NCBI GenBank assembly: GCA_015179045.1
Contig: WHUZ01000146.1
Coordinates: 21,043-85,042 of the forward strand
Direction: 5' to 3'
Length of the DNA: 64,000 nt
DNA from: Kalaharituber pfeilii
Lineage: Eukaryota; Ascomycota; Pezizomycetes; Pezizales; Pezizaceae
The translations under genes and the position numbers were made by a program. Positions 9,318-20,922 of the stretch are shown in pieces. Positions within the stretch are counted from its first letter, which is position 1. Each line of letters begins with the position of its first letter. The notes under the pieces are model-generated. The model did not search any database and was not told the origin of the DNA. It saw only the letters and a list, made by a program, of their open reading frames with translations.

Positions 9318-10957
9318 ACAAGGAGCCCCACGTTGTGCTCAGAATACCCACTACACTATACTCTGCAATCTTGAAGGCTCTTTCATACACACTCTCCCTT
9401 ACTCAGACTCTCCTTGTAGTACAAAAGGACGCCCCCCTCCTCCCCCAACGATACATCAACTCAAGCTTAGACCTCATCCAAAGCGTCAAGTATACAGAAC
9501 AAGGAACGCAGACTGACTAGGAGTCAGGGTACAAAAATCGACGGGTCTACACCCAATACCTCGCACCCATTGCCTCTCCTCAAGCTGGCCCAAGTAACTA
9601 TCAAGGACTCACGATACCGGACTCTCCGTCAAACCAGGATAATCTCGTGGACCTCTACAATCTCGCCCAACAACAACTTCAACAAGGAAACGCACTCGTC
9701 TACCAAGCCACAGACTCTCACGCCCACGACTACCTCTTACAGCAGATCAAAGAAGAGTTACAAAACCCAGAAGAGACAGCTGACGAGGACTTCCAAGAAA
9801 ACGAAGAACCTGACTGGCCGGAAGAATATTTCTGGAACCCTCACGATTAGAAACTGGAAGAACCAAGGGAACCCAAGCCGGAAATCGACTTCGGAAGCTC
9901 CGCTTCCGAATCTGACACCGACTTCCCCCCACAACGAACAGCTACCCCCAATCCTCCTCCATCAAGAACCTCTACTCCCAGGCCTACCATGTCCGCCATC
10001 ACCTTCACAGAAACTCAGTTCAAGCAGCTGCTGGACAGCGTCAAAGGGAAATCCAACATCAAAATCAAGGAGCCAGAAACGTACTCTGGCGAACGAGAGA
10101 AGCTCAGGGGATGGTTCAACCAGCTATGCATCCAATTCACCAACAACCCTGACCATTTCAAGGACGACCATACCAAAATTAACTACGCCTCCTCCTTCCT
10201 ACGAGACACAGCCTCTAAGTGGTTCGAGCCTTATCTCTAGGATAACGACGCCCTTAAGAAGGCCTTCCCTGACTACGATGCCTTCCGAAAAGCTCTTACC
10301 GCTGCCTTCGGAATTAGTGATGAGAAAGGCCACGCACAGCAACAGCTCGACAAGCTCGCTCAGGGAGACGCCAGATTTACAGCATATTGGACTCAGGTAC
10401 AGCGCCTTGCGATTGATGCTGAGATCGATGATGTGGGAAAAAATTATGGCAATCAGAAGAGGACTGGCTCCGCGACTTCGAGATTGGCTTCTAACACAGA
10501 TAGGAGCCAACAGTTGGGAACTGTCAAAGTTGGTTGAGAACTTAACGGAAATAGACAACAACTACTTCAACCAGAGAAAGGCTAACCTCCAGCTTCCCTT
10601 ACCGAAACCGCGGCCCTCTCAAGGACCCCCTACACCCCAAAGGCCCTCCGCTCCTCCTAAGACGTATACCGAAGCCATTAGTCAAGGATACCACGGCCCA
10701 ATGGAAATGGAATTAGATGCAGTAAGGCGGGTCTCTAAGGAAGAAAGACAGAGGCGCCAACAACAAGGCCTATGCTACTATTGTGGGGAGGGAAAACACT
10801 TCGCCTACCAATGCCCCAAACGCCTGCCCGCTCCCGCCAACCAACTCCCACCAAGAACACCACCTCTCCTCCTCCACGCAGGGTGAATCAAATTAATACA
10901 GATACCGCCAGTGAGGCTGGAGGTGTTAAAATCGAGGAGTTAAACGATAAAGAGTAG
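9314..10957 (+). pseudogene. Gag of the chromovirus, interrupted
   Basis: The main reading frame carries a gag-like region (MSAITFTETQFKQLLDSV, then FLRDTASKWFEPYL around 10.2 kb) but is cut by TAG at 9518, 9848 and 10238 and reaches another TAG at 10955. It slips to the next frame in an A6 run near 10445 and apparently back near 10820, after the zinc knuckle CYYCGEGKHFAYQC (CX2CX4HX4C). No TAA or TGA occurs in the coding frame, only TAG, consistent with CAG-to-TAG changes. Gag binds and packages the element RNA. As it stands no full-length protein can be made without readthrough and frameshifting. Confidence 0.8.
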
Positions 10958-10996
10958 AGAAGACAGGTAGCCCCTCTTCTACTCGATCCAATAGCT

Positions 10997-13900
10997 TTGT
11001 TGCTACCGCACCAAGCTCAGGATCAAGGTCAAGTCCTCAGGCGCCTCAAGTTTCTAAGAACCTTTTTTCCGTCCTACCTCAAACTTCGTTGTCACTGTGT
11101 TCTCACTGTTTCCAAGCCTCTTGCTCATGTTTTCCTAGTTTTTTCTGAAGCCCCTCAAGTCCTTTCCGAAGTTCCTATTGATTTCTCATTATGCAATGTT
11201 AGGGTCGAGTCTCTGGGAGACTCAAGAAATAATGTCGAATTTCATGCTGCGTTTTCTGAACTGAATGATTTCCCTCTCTTACTGCCTGTATCATTATCTC
11301 AAAAATCAAACTCAGAATCAAGCCAAGTCAAGACCTATGCGTTTCTAGATCAGGGCGCACAAGGTAATCTCATGCACCCAAGGGTGATTCAAGAGGGCGG
11401 GCTCACAACCCAACCTATATCTCAAGTAGTCAACCTGATCTTTATGGACAAAACCCAAGCCAAGGACCCCCTTATCCAAGAAGGGTGTGTTGTCAAGATG
11501 AACATTAATGGCCATGAAGAGCTAATTGAATTCGGGATTACTGAAACCTGCAAGGACAATCCTCTAGTACTTGGAATAGGTTGGCAAAGAACGCACAATA
11601 TCCAAATAGATCACGACAAAAGTCAACTCCGTTTTCCCCCCTCCTGCAACCCCCACAACTCAGGAAACCAACCCATTCAACTCCTCTATGAGCGACCAGC
11701 TACCTTAACCCCACAAAATAAGATAGCCTTCGTTAATGCTATTGCCTTCAAGACTCTCGCTAAGAAGCACCCCACCTATAGCATTAACGTTCATGACATA
11801 GACCAAGCCTTATTCCGTCAAGCAAACCAAGTATCTAGCCAAAGAATCCAGGAAATGATACAGCACTCACACGATAGGAATCGTCAGAAGGAACGCAAAG
11901 ACCCCAAGGAATACCTACCCAAGGAATATTATGACTTTATTGATGTCTTTGACCAGGACAAAGCAGAGCAACTCCCCCCCCATAGACCAGGGATCGATCA
12001 TGCCATTATCTTGGAAGAAGGAAAGTCACCCCCGTTTGGCCCTCTCTACAACCTCAACACAAAGGAACTCCTCGCCCTACGAGAATACCTAGAAGACAAT
12101 CTAAGGAAAGGATTCATTCAGGCATCCACCTCCCCCGCAGGGGCGCCAATCCTCTTTGTACCCAAACCTGACGGATCATTACGGTTGTGTGTGGACTATA
12201 GGGGACTTAATAATATCACAATCAAGAACCGTACTCCACTTCCCCTTATCAATGAAACTCTTGACCGACTCAAGGGAGCGAAATACTACACTAAGCTAGA
12301 CATCAGGGAAGCCTATTATCGAATCAGGATTAAGGAAGGAGACGAATGGAAAACAGCCTTCCGGACCCGTTATGGACACTTCGAATACAAGGTCATGCCC
12401 TTTGGGCTCACTAATGCACCCGCCACATTCCAAGCTCACATCAACAATGTCCTCAGAGAATTTTTGGATGAATTCTGCACTCCTTATCTAGACGATATTA
12501 TCATCTTCAGCACCTCACTCCAGGACCATATACAACACGTCAAAAGGGTTCTCCACAGGCTGAGAGAATATGGGCTATATGTTAAAGCGGAAAAATGCGA
12601 TTTTCATAAACAACAGGTCGAGTATTTGGGATTCATAGTAACTACAGACGGCATTAAGATGAACCCCAAGAAAGTCGAAGCAATTAAGGAATGGAAAACC
12701 CCTAGATCAATAAAGGATATCCAAACCTTTTTAGGGTTTGCTAACTTCTACAGACGCTTTATCCTAAACTACAGCAAGGTTGCAGGACCATTGTATGACC
12801 TGCTAAAAAAGGATCAAGCGTTCAAATGGGAACCAAGACAGCAGCAGGCATTCGAAAAGCTCAAAGAATCCTTCACATCTGCACCAATCCTAAAGTACTT
12901 CGACCCCTCCAGACCAGCTACCCTGGAAACCGACGCTTCAGACTATGTGGTAGCCGGAGTACTGAGTCAAGAACATGAAGGGAAAACTCACCCAGTTGCG
13001 TTCTACAGCCACCGTATGACCCCCGCGCAGTGCAACTATGAAATCTACGATAAGGAGCTACTTGCCATAGTGGACGCTTTCAAGGAATGGAGGCACCACC
13101 TCCGAAGTGATGTCTATAATGAGGATATTCAAGTATATACAGACCACAAGAATCTGGTGATGATGTCTATAATGAGGATATTCAAGTATATACAGACCAC
13201 AAGAATCTGGTAAACTTCATGACAACCAAAAAACTCAATCAACGCCAGATCAGATGGATGGAAGAGCTCACAGGTTTCAATTTTAAGATTATATATAGGG
13301 AAGGAAGGAAAAATGAAAAGGCAGACGCACTCACAAGACGATCAGGAGATCTTCCTAAGGAGGGGACCACAGGCTCACACAACGATACCAAACTATCCTC
13401 AAGCCTTCCATGTTTGCTCAAGTCAACACCCAGGATATCGATACGTTGATTCAGGACCAGGATCAAGACCCCATGCTCCAAACTATCAAGATGGAACTCA
13501 AAAAGGGAAGCAAACACTCCCGCCTTATTAACCTCAAGCTATGCTCAATTGATGAGTCAGGAACCCTCATGTATGACTCAAGAGTCATGTTACCCAAGTC
13601 ACGGTACATTCAGGTCATTCAGGAACACCATGATGCACCACTGGCAGGACACCCAGGACGAGACAAAACCTTCGAACTTATCTCAAGAATGTACTATTGG
13701 CCTCAGATGCGGAAAATTATAGCCCGCTACATTAACAACTGTCATAAGTGCAAACAAAACAAGCCTCTCCGCCACAAGCCATATGGACTTCTGAACCCTC
13801 TTCAACCCCCGGAAACCCCCTGGACCTGTGTCACCATGGATCACATCACGGACCTCCCACCAAGCCAGGGATATAATGCAATCCTTGTCGTAGTTGATAG

Positions 13901-14933
13901 ACTCACCAAGATGGCACACTTCATCCCGGCAAAGAAAAGTGACAATGCAGAGGATCTAGCTCAACTATTTCTCCAAAATATAGTGAGACCCCATGGCCTA
14001 CCTCAAGAAATCATTACAGACCGTGCCCCAATATTTAAGAACCGTTTCTGGAACACCCTCTGCAACCATCTGGGAATCAAGCCAAAATACTCCACAGCCT
14101 TCCACCCTCAGACCGACGGACAAACAGAACGAGTCAATAGTTTTGTGGAGGAGTACCTCAGACACTACATCAACTATCAACAAGACAATTGGGCCTCCAA
14201 GCTTCCTATGGCCGAATTTGCATACAACAATCACCAATCGGATACCACCAAAATGTCCCCCTTCTATGCACTCCAAGGGTTCCATCCGCGTTTTGGTACT
14301 ACACCGGGGCAAGCCGTAATCAACTCCCCAGCCCAAGATCTGTCCCAGGAGCTTCAGAGCAACCATCGATACCTCCAAGAAACCATCAGAAATGCCCAGG
14401 AACGACACAAGAAATATTACGACCGTCACCATCAAGAACCTCCAAGATACCAAGAAGGAGACCAAGTCTATCTCAACGCCTCCACCCAAATCAAAACCAC
14501 GCAACCCAGCCAAAAGCTCGCAGCAAAACGTCATGGACCTTTCAAGATCATCAAAGTCCTCTCCCCCCACACCTACGAGCTGGAACTACCCCCAAATCTC
14601 ATGACCCACTTCCACCCAGTCTTCAATGTCACTCGCCTAGAACCCTGCTACTCTAATCCCCTTCCCGGACAGCGACAAGACCCTCCAGAACCGATCGAGA
14701 TTGATGGGGAACCCGAATGGGAGGTGGAACAAATCTTAGACTCACGCCTACGCCGGAAGCGCCTCCAATACCTAGTGAGATGGGCTGGATACCCCCACTG
14801 GCCCGACGACTGGCGTACACCTCAAGAGCTTACCCATTGTGATGATCTACTCCAGGACTTCCATTCCAAATACCCTCAGAAACCAGGACCCTTGATACCT
14901 CCTAGGAACTCGGCCTCAAAAAGGAGGACCTAA
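10997..14933 (+). pseudogene. Pol: protease, RT, RNase H, integrase, chromodomain (frameshifted)
   Basis: The protease motif is FLDQGAQGN near residue 118, with Gln where DSGA or DTGA is usual. RT has LDIREAYYRIRI, MPFGLTNAPATF and the catalytic YLDD near residue 497. RNase H begins LETDASDYVVAGVLSQ. A 53-bp tandem duplication (13109-13161 repeated at 13162-13214) shifts the frame inside RNase H, and a second slip lies near 13365. In the frame from 13410, integrase has H74, H81, C111, C114 and catalytic D144, D204 and E240. The C-terminal chromodomain (WEVEQILDSR through YLVRWAGYP) would steer insertion to modified histones in heterochromatin. The frame ends at the LTR boundary. Confidence 0.9.
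14918..14927 (+). other. Polypurine tract
   Basis: AAAAAGGAGG lies six bases before the 3' LTR and would prime plus-strand DNA synthesis. Confidence 0.6.
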
Positions 14934-15366
14934 TGTCACGGATCACAATCGGTTACCCTGAACTGTACCAAAAACTGTACTAAGGTCGACCGGGTTCAAG
15001 GAATCTCCCACTAGCACAGTTTTGGATAACAGAATTGTCGGCGCTTAAGGAATTACGTTTTTTGGATAACAGAATTGTCGGCGCTTAAGGAATTACGCTT
15101 TTTGGATAACATCAATCCTGCTGAAGGCACGGCGCTTAAGGAAGCCCTTCTGTATCTCTCTGTTTCTGTGTTGCACTTTCCTGTATATAAAGACTCTTTT
15201 CCACCCCGTAGCCTAGGTCCCTCAAGCAATAAAACATATACTCTCCTGACCATACTCTTTCCTCTACAAGCAGCGTCCTGCTCAAACTTGTGAGCACTAC
15301 GTGACCCGCCTGACTCGATCTGCGACTCAGCGCCGGCTAATAGCCCCGTGAGGTCGGTCCGTTACA
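14934..15366 (+). repeat. 3' LTR of the chromovirus
   Basis: 433 bp from TGTCACGGATCAC to CGGTCCGTTACA, followed by the target duplication GTGAG. Confidence 0.95.
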
Positions 15367-15819
15367 GTGAGGTCGCTTGGGCCCCCGTTGGGTCTCGTAT
15401 AGGTTGCTAAATTTGGAGCTGATTCTACAGAGCGAGGCTGCGAGGGGTTAGAGGGTCGCCCATACCAAATTTCAGTCGCAGGTCAGGTGTATGCCAGGGG
15501 TATTTTCTTTCAAACTTTGGCATGCGGCATGAATTAAACTCAAGTTGGCCGCTTTTTTTCTATGCTAGTATGGGCATATCTGATGCTAGCCACAAATGGG
15601 TTTTTTTTTTTTGTGACGCCGGCCAAAAGTGCTTTGGGCTGGCCTAAATGAAAATCACTAGGATGCACATCACACATATTTTACTTTTTATCACATTGTG
15701 GCCGTTGCTTTATACCCGTGCACATTTTGCCCATACGAAATATACTGAAACTGGCTCATCGCGAGTGCTTGTAAAGTTCGTTGAAAATAGACTTCTCGTG
15801 CCTATAGAAAATAGCCTAT
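15367..15819. other. Flank of the chromovirus insertion
   Basis: No gene is supported here. T-rich runs are present near 15600. Confidence 0.4.
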
Positions 15820-16240
15820 TTCGTATATGTCAAATACGTCTGAAAATTGCTTTCTCGCACTTGAGTTGAATGGGCCAGTTTGCACATATTAAATACATTG
15901 AAAATTGGCCTCTTGCGCACGTAGAAAATAGCCTATTTTGTGCATACTAAATGCGTCGAAAATGCCCTCATTGCACATGTGTAGAATAGGCAAGTTAAAT
16001 ATGTCAAAAGTTACCTCCTCGCACATGTAGAAAATAGACCATTTTGCACATGCTATATGCATCAAAAATGCCCTCATCACATATGTGTGGAATTGGGCGT
16101 TTTACACATGTTAAATACATTGAAAATTCACTCCTCGTACATGTAGGAAATAGGCCATTTTCTACAGCTCCAATATGTCCGAAAATTGGCATGGTGTTTA
16201 TGTATGAAATAGGCTATTTTCTGCATGTTCATAAAGCCTA
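15820..16240. repeat. 58-bp minisatellite, inverted relative to 6.6-7.3 kb
   Basis: Units such as AAAATGCCCTCATTGCACATG are reverse complements of the CATGTATGGTGAGGGCATTT units on the other side of the chromovirus. There are about seven degenerate copies. Confidence 0.75.
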
Positions 16241-16504
16241 GAGTATTTGGTCAGTATAGTAGTACTAGACAGAAAAATAAGTATTTGGACAGGGGATAAA
16301 TGCATATTCATGCACCATGCAGTATTCGGCAGAAATTAGCATATTTTCGTATGCTTGGCTGGTGATAGCCATAAGACAGTCCATATTTCGTGATAGGGTG
16401 TCCAAATTCATTATGTAAGAAAGTATTTGGACAGCTGACGTGATGAAATTTGGACAGCTGACATAATGAATTTGGACTTTTCACACCAACTCTTTCTGCC
16501 CAAG

Positions 16505-16612
16505 CTTGCAGTACTTCCCATACCAGACATGCGTGCTACCTTGTCTCATCATGCCAAGAAACCATGGGGCGGCTGTAGCTCCATGGTTTCTTGGCATAGG
16601 TGCTATACATTT
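16505..16612. repeat. Hairpin-bearing repeat, copy 2
   Basis: A perfect 17-bp inverted repeat, ATGCCAAGAAACCATGG at 16551-16567 and its complement at 16581-16597, has a 13-base loop. It matches the block at 7652-7745. Confidence 0.8.
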
Positions 16613-16880
16613 CGTGATGTTAAAAGGGACCCGCCATACCTGTGATATTGACCTCATTCTGCCATCCTCGTGTTATCGATTGGGCCCCATGGTACGTGTC
16701 AGATTCAGGTCACATTCACACATCTCGCGACATTGAAAGGGGCCCGCCATACATATGAAACTGCACTCATCATGCCACTCTCGTGCCGTCCAACGCGCCC
16801 TGCGGTACGTGTCAGATTCAGCTCACGTTCACACATCTCACGATGTTGAAAGGGACCCGTCATACATATGAAATTGCACA
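16612..16880. repeat. 112-bp tandem repeat
   Basis: CCCGYCATAC recurs at 16631, 16743 and 16856. The units share GGTACGTGTCAGATTCAG and TCACATTCACACATCTC. Confidence 0.8.
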
Positions 16881-16904
16881 CATTGTCCTTACAGTCTCCA
16901 CACA

Positions 16905-16990
16905 GCAAGCAACGACCGCCGGCGAGCCACGACTGCTGGCAAGCCACGACCACCGGCAAGCCACGACCGCCGGCACGGCATGGCCGTCTC
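16905..16990. repeat. 17-bp GC-rich minisatellite
   Basis: Four or more copies of a unit like GCCACGACCGCCGGCAA. Confidence 0.8.
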
Positions 16991-17044
16991 CCGCCGACAG
17001 CCGGCAGGCTCATAGAACCGGCTAGCTATCGGTAGCTAGTAAGC

Positions 17045-17115
17045 TGCCACTATAGCCCGCCTGCCAGTATAGCCTGCCTACCAGTATGGCCCACCCGCCA
17101 GTATAGCCCGCCTGC
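17045..17115. repeat. Short tandem repeat, CCCGCCTGCCAGTATAG
   Basis: About four degenerate copies of a 17-19-bp unit. Confidence 0.7.
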
Positions 17116-17280
17116 TAGGACCCATATGGTTGCTCGAGTCCATATGTTCTTATTATTCTTGTCAATCCCTAGATCTAATTCAGTACTTGGTCTTCTCTGC
17201 CTTTTCACCATAGTCTGCCATCGCCGCTGAACTGGAACCACTGAACTACTACCTGCAAGGCTCTCCTGTCAAGCCTCTGC

Positions 17281-18127
17281 CGTGGAAGCGAAAGGCGGAC
17301 CCACCCACCCCAACCAGCAGCCGGAAGAGGAAGGGGAAGATGCCCGCGCCCGACTACAACTACCAATTGAAACGCCAACTCAGCGAGGAGGAGGCGAAGA
17401 AGATTGCAGCGTCGGGCGCCACACCATCACCATCGCCACCGGTTGTGTCAGCACCGGCACCATCACCACCACCAACGCCAGCACCAGCTCCGGCACCAAA
17501 GACACCTCCGAACCAACAACCCCCAACCAACAGAAGGAAGCCTCTCCCGAGTCAGGAGGAGGCATTCCAGAGACACCACGCCCGTCGCCGTCCCGGCAAC
17601 AAGGGCCCAACCGTTACCCCTCCACCAGCAAAACCCGATGCCACCACCAGAGGTAAATATGGCATCGTCATACACGGAATCGCCTTGCGGAAGGATTTGG
17701 GAAAGGTGAAGGCGTGGCTGGAAGCCGCGAACCGGGATTTGGGAAGGATAACCGGGATTCGCTGGCTGAGGAGGAAGACGATTTTGGAAGGGGAGGGCAA
17801 GAAGACGAGTTCGGTGGTGGTGTACTTGGACAAGGAAATGGAGGTTGACAAGGTGAGACTTAGCGGGCGATGGCTGAAGTCGGTCCGGTATGAGCCGGAG
17901 AGGGGACGGGAGTAGGGGATTGTACCGGGCGCCACCCGCGATAGTGAAGAGTCCGCGGGTATCACATGTAGTTAAGTCAGAACGGATAGTGGGGTTAGGA
18001 TTGGTGTTTTTAGGCGGGAATGTTTCTGTTGTGGTTTTTTAACCTTCTTTTATTTATTTAGCATAACATCGCCATAGCCCTTAGGGCGGCATGCGATAAA
18101 TGATATAAAAAAAAAAAAAAAAAAAAA
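17281..18127 (+). mobile_element. ORF1-only LINE A derivative
   Basis: An ORF1 frame is followed by about 150 bases of 3' UTR and then the family A tail (ATCGCC...GCGATAAATGA) and poly(A) at 18103-18127. No ORF2 lies between ORF1 and the tail, unlike a normal LINE. The 3' UTR matches that of the fragment at 37545-37697. The 5' boundary is approximate. Confidence 0.7.
17340..17915 (+). CDS. LINE A ORF1 protein, intact, C-terminal conserved domain
   Basis: This 191-residue protein has a Pro/Ala/Ser-rich N-terminal half and a conserved C-terminal half. The C-terminal half begins GIVIHGIALRKDLGKVKAWL and includes ITGIRWL, KKTSSVVVYL and DKVRLSGRWLKSVRYEPERG. The same blocks recur at 21.85, 27.6, 40.5, 41.6 and 51.8 kb, so this is a real selected protein. 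LINE ORF1 proteins bind element RNA. An RRM-like fold is my inference from the alternating hydrophobic pattern. The start ATG is the first after the presumed leader. This is the best preserved ORF1 in the window. Confidence 0.6.
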   Translation: MPAPDYNYQLKRQLSEEEAKKIAASGATPSPSPPVVSAPAPSPPPTPAPAPAPKTPPNQQPPTNRRKPLPSQEEAFQRHHARRRPGNKGPTVTPPPAKPDATTRGKYGIVIHGIALRKDLGKVKAWLEAANRDLGRITGIRWLRRKTILEGEGKKTSSVVVYLDKEMEVDKVRLSGRWLKSVRYEPERGRE

Positions 18128-19079
18128 TCCCTCTCCTACCGGTCCCAAAAACTACATCTTTGGTACTTCCTCCTCCACTAACATCCTGCTCCCTGACTTC
18201 CTTAACTTCTCGTAACCTTCGCTTGGTCCTGCCTTTTTCTGGCTGTGCGCTACTTCAGTCCTAGCTCTTGTTGCTAAGACTGAAAAGGGAAGGTTGCTGC
18301 TTATTGCTCGTTTGCACTATTGCTGTTCTTGGTCGCTCCTTCTGCAGCCGATCGGCCGATCTCCGAAGCGATCGCGCGATCGTAGGTGCGAGTCCCTGCC
18401 TCTCGAGATTTGTGTGGGAATTCTCTGAAAAACTTCAGAAAGCTTGACCTTGACGAAACGAGTCCTAAACTTCTGAATTCTGTAAATCAAATGAGGTATT
18501 CTTTCTCAGGCGGTTCTGAGCTTCGCTTCGATATAACTTTCACGTTCTGGAGGCGCCGGGAAGTTGGAGTTCTTCCAAGCGCTCGTTCTGAAAAAGTTGT
18601 TGTCGGTGGTGCGATGCACATGTGGAGTGGAGTGCTGAGCACGTGGTGTTCAGGTGCGCTGAACTGGGACGGCCCTAGAGGAAGGATAGAGACGGGGCGC
18701 AAGTCACCTGGCAGTGCTGCGAGGGCTTAGAAGAGAAAGGGTGGAGGCAGGCGGGAGTAGAGGGCAACCCGGTCGAGGCATGATTCGCCGGCCTCGATCT
18801 GGGGCAGCCCAAGGCTGGCGGGGACGTAGGCCACCCGATTGTGTACGAAGTGTAGATACTACGTAGGTAGTGAACGGTGGGCAGGGATGGGCTAAGCTTG
18901 GTATCCTCAGCAAAGAGCAAGATGGCCAAGATACATAGCGGCTTCCATGAGACTAGCAGCTTCAGGGTGATTATGTAGGCGGTTTTGGCACTATTTTCCT
19001 AGTCTCGTAACCAAGTCTGGTTAGGAAACTACTATTTCATTACTTAGATCCAAATTAGCCGACTGAAACAGACCCTCAC
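18128..19079. other. Intergenic stretch
   Basis: No convincing gene. A short palindromic cluster (CGATCGCGCGATCG) is near 18370. Confidence 0.4.
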
Positions 19080-19140
19080 CGCGCCCTGCCATGGCGAACA
19101 GCTGCACGCGGGGTCACGTGATGATATTAAAAAAAAAAAA
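19080..19140 (+). mobile_element. Tail-only LINE B insertion
   Basis: CCCTGCCATGGCG...GGGGTCACGTGA plus poly(A), flanked by GACCCTCAC at 19071-19079 and 19141-19149. Confidence 0.85.
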
Positions 19141-19900
19141 GACCCTCACTACGCTCGGCGGTTACCACCAGAGGGTCTTGGTATGATACTAAAATCCATC
19201 GATTATCAGGACCCTTCAGCCAGCAGCGGCATCGATTCAGAACGCGGTGCGCGCGCACTCCGCTATCTCTGTTTGAAGGCTTTTCCGTGGTGGCGAATCC
19301 TCCAAAAGACACTCCCTCTCCAGGGGAACCGCGCATCCCGCCCCCGCTCCCATTCGGGTGAGACTCTGGCTATAGCTAGCAGCGGGCTTCGTGTGATAAA
19401 GCTACGGACATCACCACTGACCGAGTGGCATAAGTTGAAGCACTAGAGCAGCATATCGCTATGTACAATGAGCCCAGTCACTGAGGGAGGCTGCTCACAA
19501 ACCTGCAACATGCCCAATGAACTCCGGGGACTTCCGTTTCATATCGGCTATAGCTACCACGTCAAGCAGCTGCCAGACCTCAACGCATCCAAGGACTGGA
19601 TGCTGACAGCCTCACCAATGTCAATGCAATCATCGCTGCGTACATGACTCGTCAGCTTGCTATCGATATATGGACAGTCTCGTATTGGTTGAAATGGAAA
19701 ACAGAGAACCTCTGAACCGGGCTGATTGACCTGCGAGGTATGATGAAGCTCACGGTACAATGGCAGCAGGAAGAGGGCAGAATGAGGTGTGTGTGGGAGG
19801 AGAGTGTAAGCATTCTGAATGTCTTTGGCAATCAATTTAAGTGGAGTTCTGATATTGGTACTTGGGGAGTCCGGCATCACTTCCAGAGCAAGAGCTATGT
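19141..19900. other. Intergenic stretch
   Basis: Only short unconvincing open frames are present. Confidence 0.4.
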
Positions 19901-19920
19901 TGGCCTGTTCTGGTCCCCTC

Positions 19921-20000
19921 GCGAGCGGACTGGATTCACGAGCGGACTGGATTCACGAGCGGACTGGATTCACGAGCGGACTGGATTCACGAGCGGACTA
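19921..20000. repeat. 17-bp tandem repeat
   Basis: GAGCGGACTGGATTCAC is repeated about four times. Nearby TGTTCTGG (19905) and GCTCGCGAATAAAACTTTTTG (split across 20030-20095) words resemble the ends of the adjoining TIR element. Confidence 0.8.
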
Positions 20001-20351
20001 GGCCGTTCACAAGGGAACCGGTTCATTCGCGAATAATACTTTTTGTACGAGGCCCGGTCCGCTCGCGAATAAAACTTTTTGTATTTACACTTGCAAATAA
20101 TGGAGTTTATACATAGCATAATTAACTTTAATTCTCTTCATCATCTGCACGCCTTTTTTTTTCACACCTTTTTTGCCATTAACAACAAAACAAGACGTAA
20201 CCACCATGCAGGCACAAGCTATGCGCTCATGGTGCCAATATCCTTTAGAGTCAATATTGTTGTCCATATCACTATGAGCTTAATAGAGGCACGGAGATAG
20301 TGAGTATTGTTCTGGCCTACCGACGAACATTGCGGTTCGCGAATCGGCCAA

Positions 20352-20399
20352 TTCGTCGGTGGGCTGGCTGATTCGCGAATGGGCCAGCCCACCGACGAA
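20352..20399. repeat. Left-end hairpin of the TIR element
   Basis: A perfect 17-bp inverted repeat, TTCGTCGGTGGGCTGGC with its complement at 20383-20399, and a 14-base loop containing the self-complementary ATTCGCGAAT. Confidence 0.85.
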
Positions 20400-20922
20400 C
20401 ACTGGTTTAGTACAAGTACCACTAGGTACTAGGTACCTCTACGTACTACCAGTGATTGAGTATAGAGAAACATTCTGCTACCAGCGTTAATTGATAAGCC
20501 AGTTACTGTGTGCTAGCACAGGCTATTGCCACTGACAAGTTGCCACTTGAAAGTTGCTGTCGGTGATAAGTTGCTAATATGAGTAGCAAGTTGCTACTTC
20601 TTACCCACATACTAGAAGATAATACAAACAGTTTAATTAATAATTCACTACGCTTCTAGACTACTGTAGTTGAGAATACCAATTTGTAATCATAACTAAA
20701 TTATTGTTAACCGAAACACTAGAAGAAAATTACTAAATATGCTTCTAGTATTCTTCTTACTCTAAGCGAAATTTTGGAGTGTTATCTGCATAGTTAGAGA
20801 TATCCGGAATCCTCCGCCATTCTGGTATTATATTGTGGCAGTAACAGGGATTGCGTTGATGCCAAGAATGAAAATTTTAGTGGTTGTATTACCAGAAACA
20901 GTAGATAATAAGCGCCCTGCAA

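Larger units (their letters stand above)
8542..15366 (+). mobile_element. Complete Ty3/gypsy chromovirus, recently inserted
   Basis: Two 433-bp LTRs flank gag-pol. Each starts with TG and ends with CA, and the element is flanked by the 5-bp duplication GTGAG (8537-8541 and 15367-15371). The LTRs differ at only two positions by my reading, so the insertion is young. The pol order is protease, RT, RNase H, integrase and C-terminal chromodomain, which defines a chromovirus. Despite its youth the coding region carries several in-frame TAG codons and frameshifts, so this copy is non-autonomous. Confidence 0.95.

Noticed and set aside
10438..10455. Slippery site for programmed -1 frameshifting in gag
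   Set aside because: A AAA AAT is present, but the needed shift is +1 or -2, so a plain indel in the A6 run is more likely.
13998..14570. 190-residue minus-strand frame opposite integrase
   Set aside because: Lies opposite a well-supported integrase and has no domain.
14189..14656. Second plus-strand frame inside integrase
   Set aside because: Shadow of the integrase frame with Pro/Ser-rich codon bias only.
17404..17709. His-rich plus-strand frame
   Set aside because: Shadow of the Pro/Ala-rich part of ORF1.
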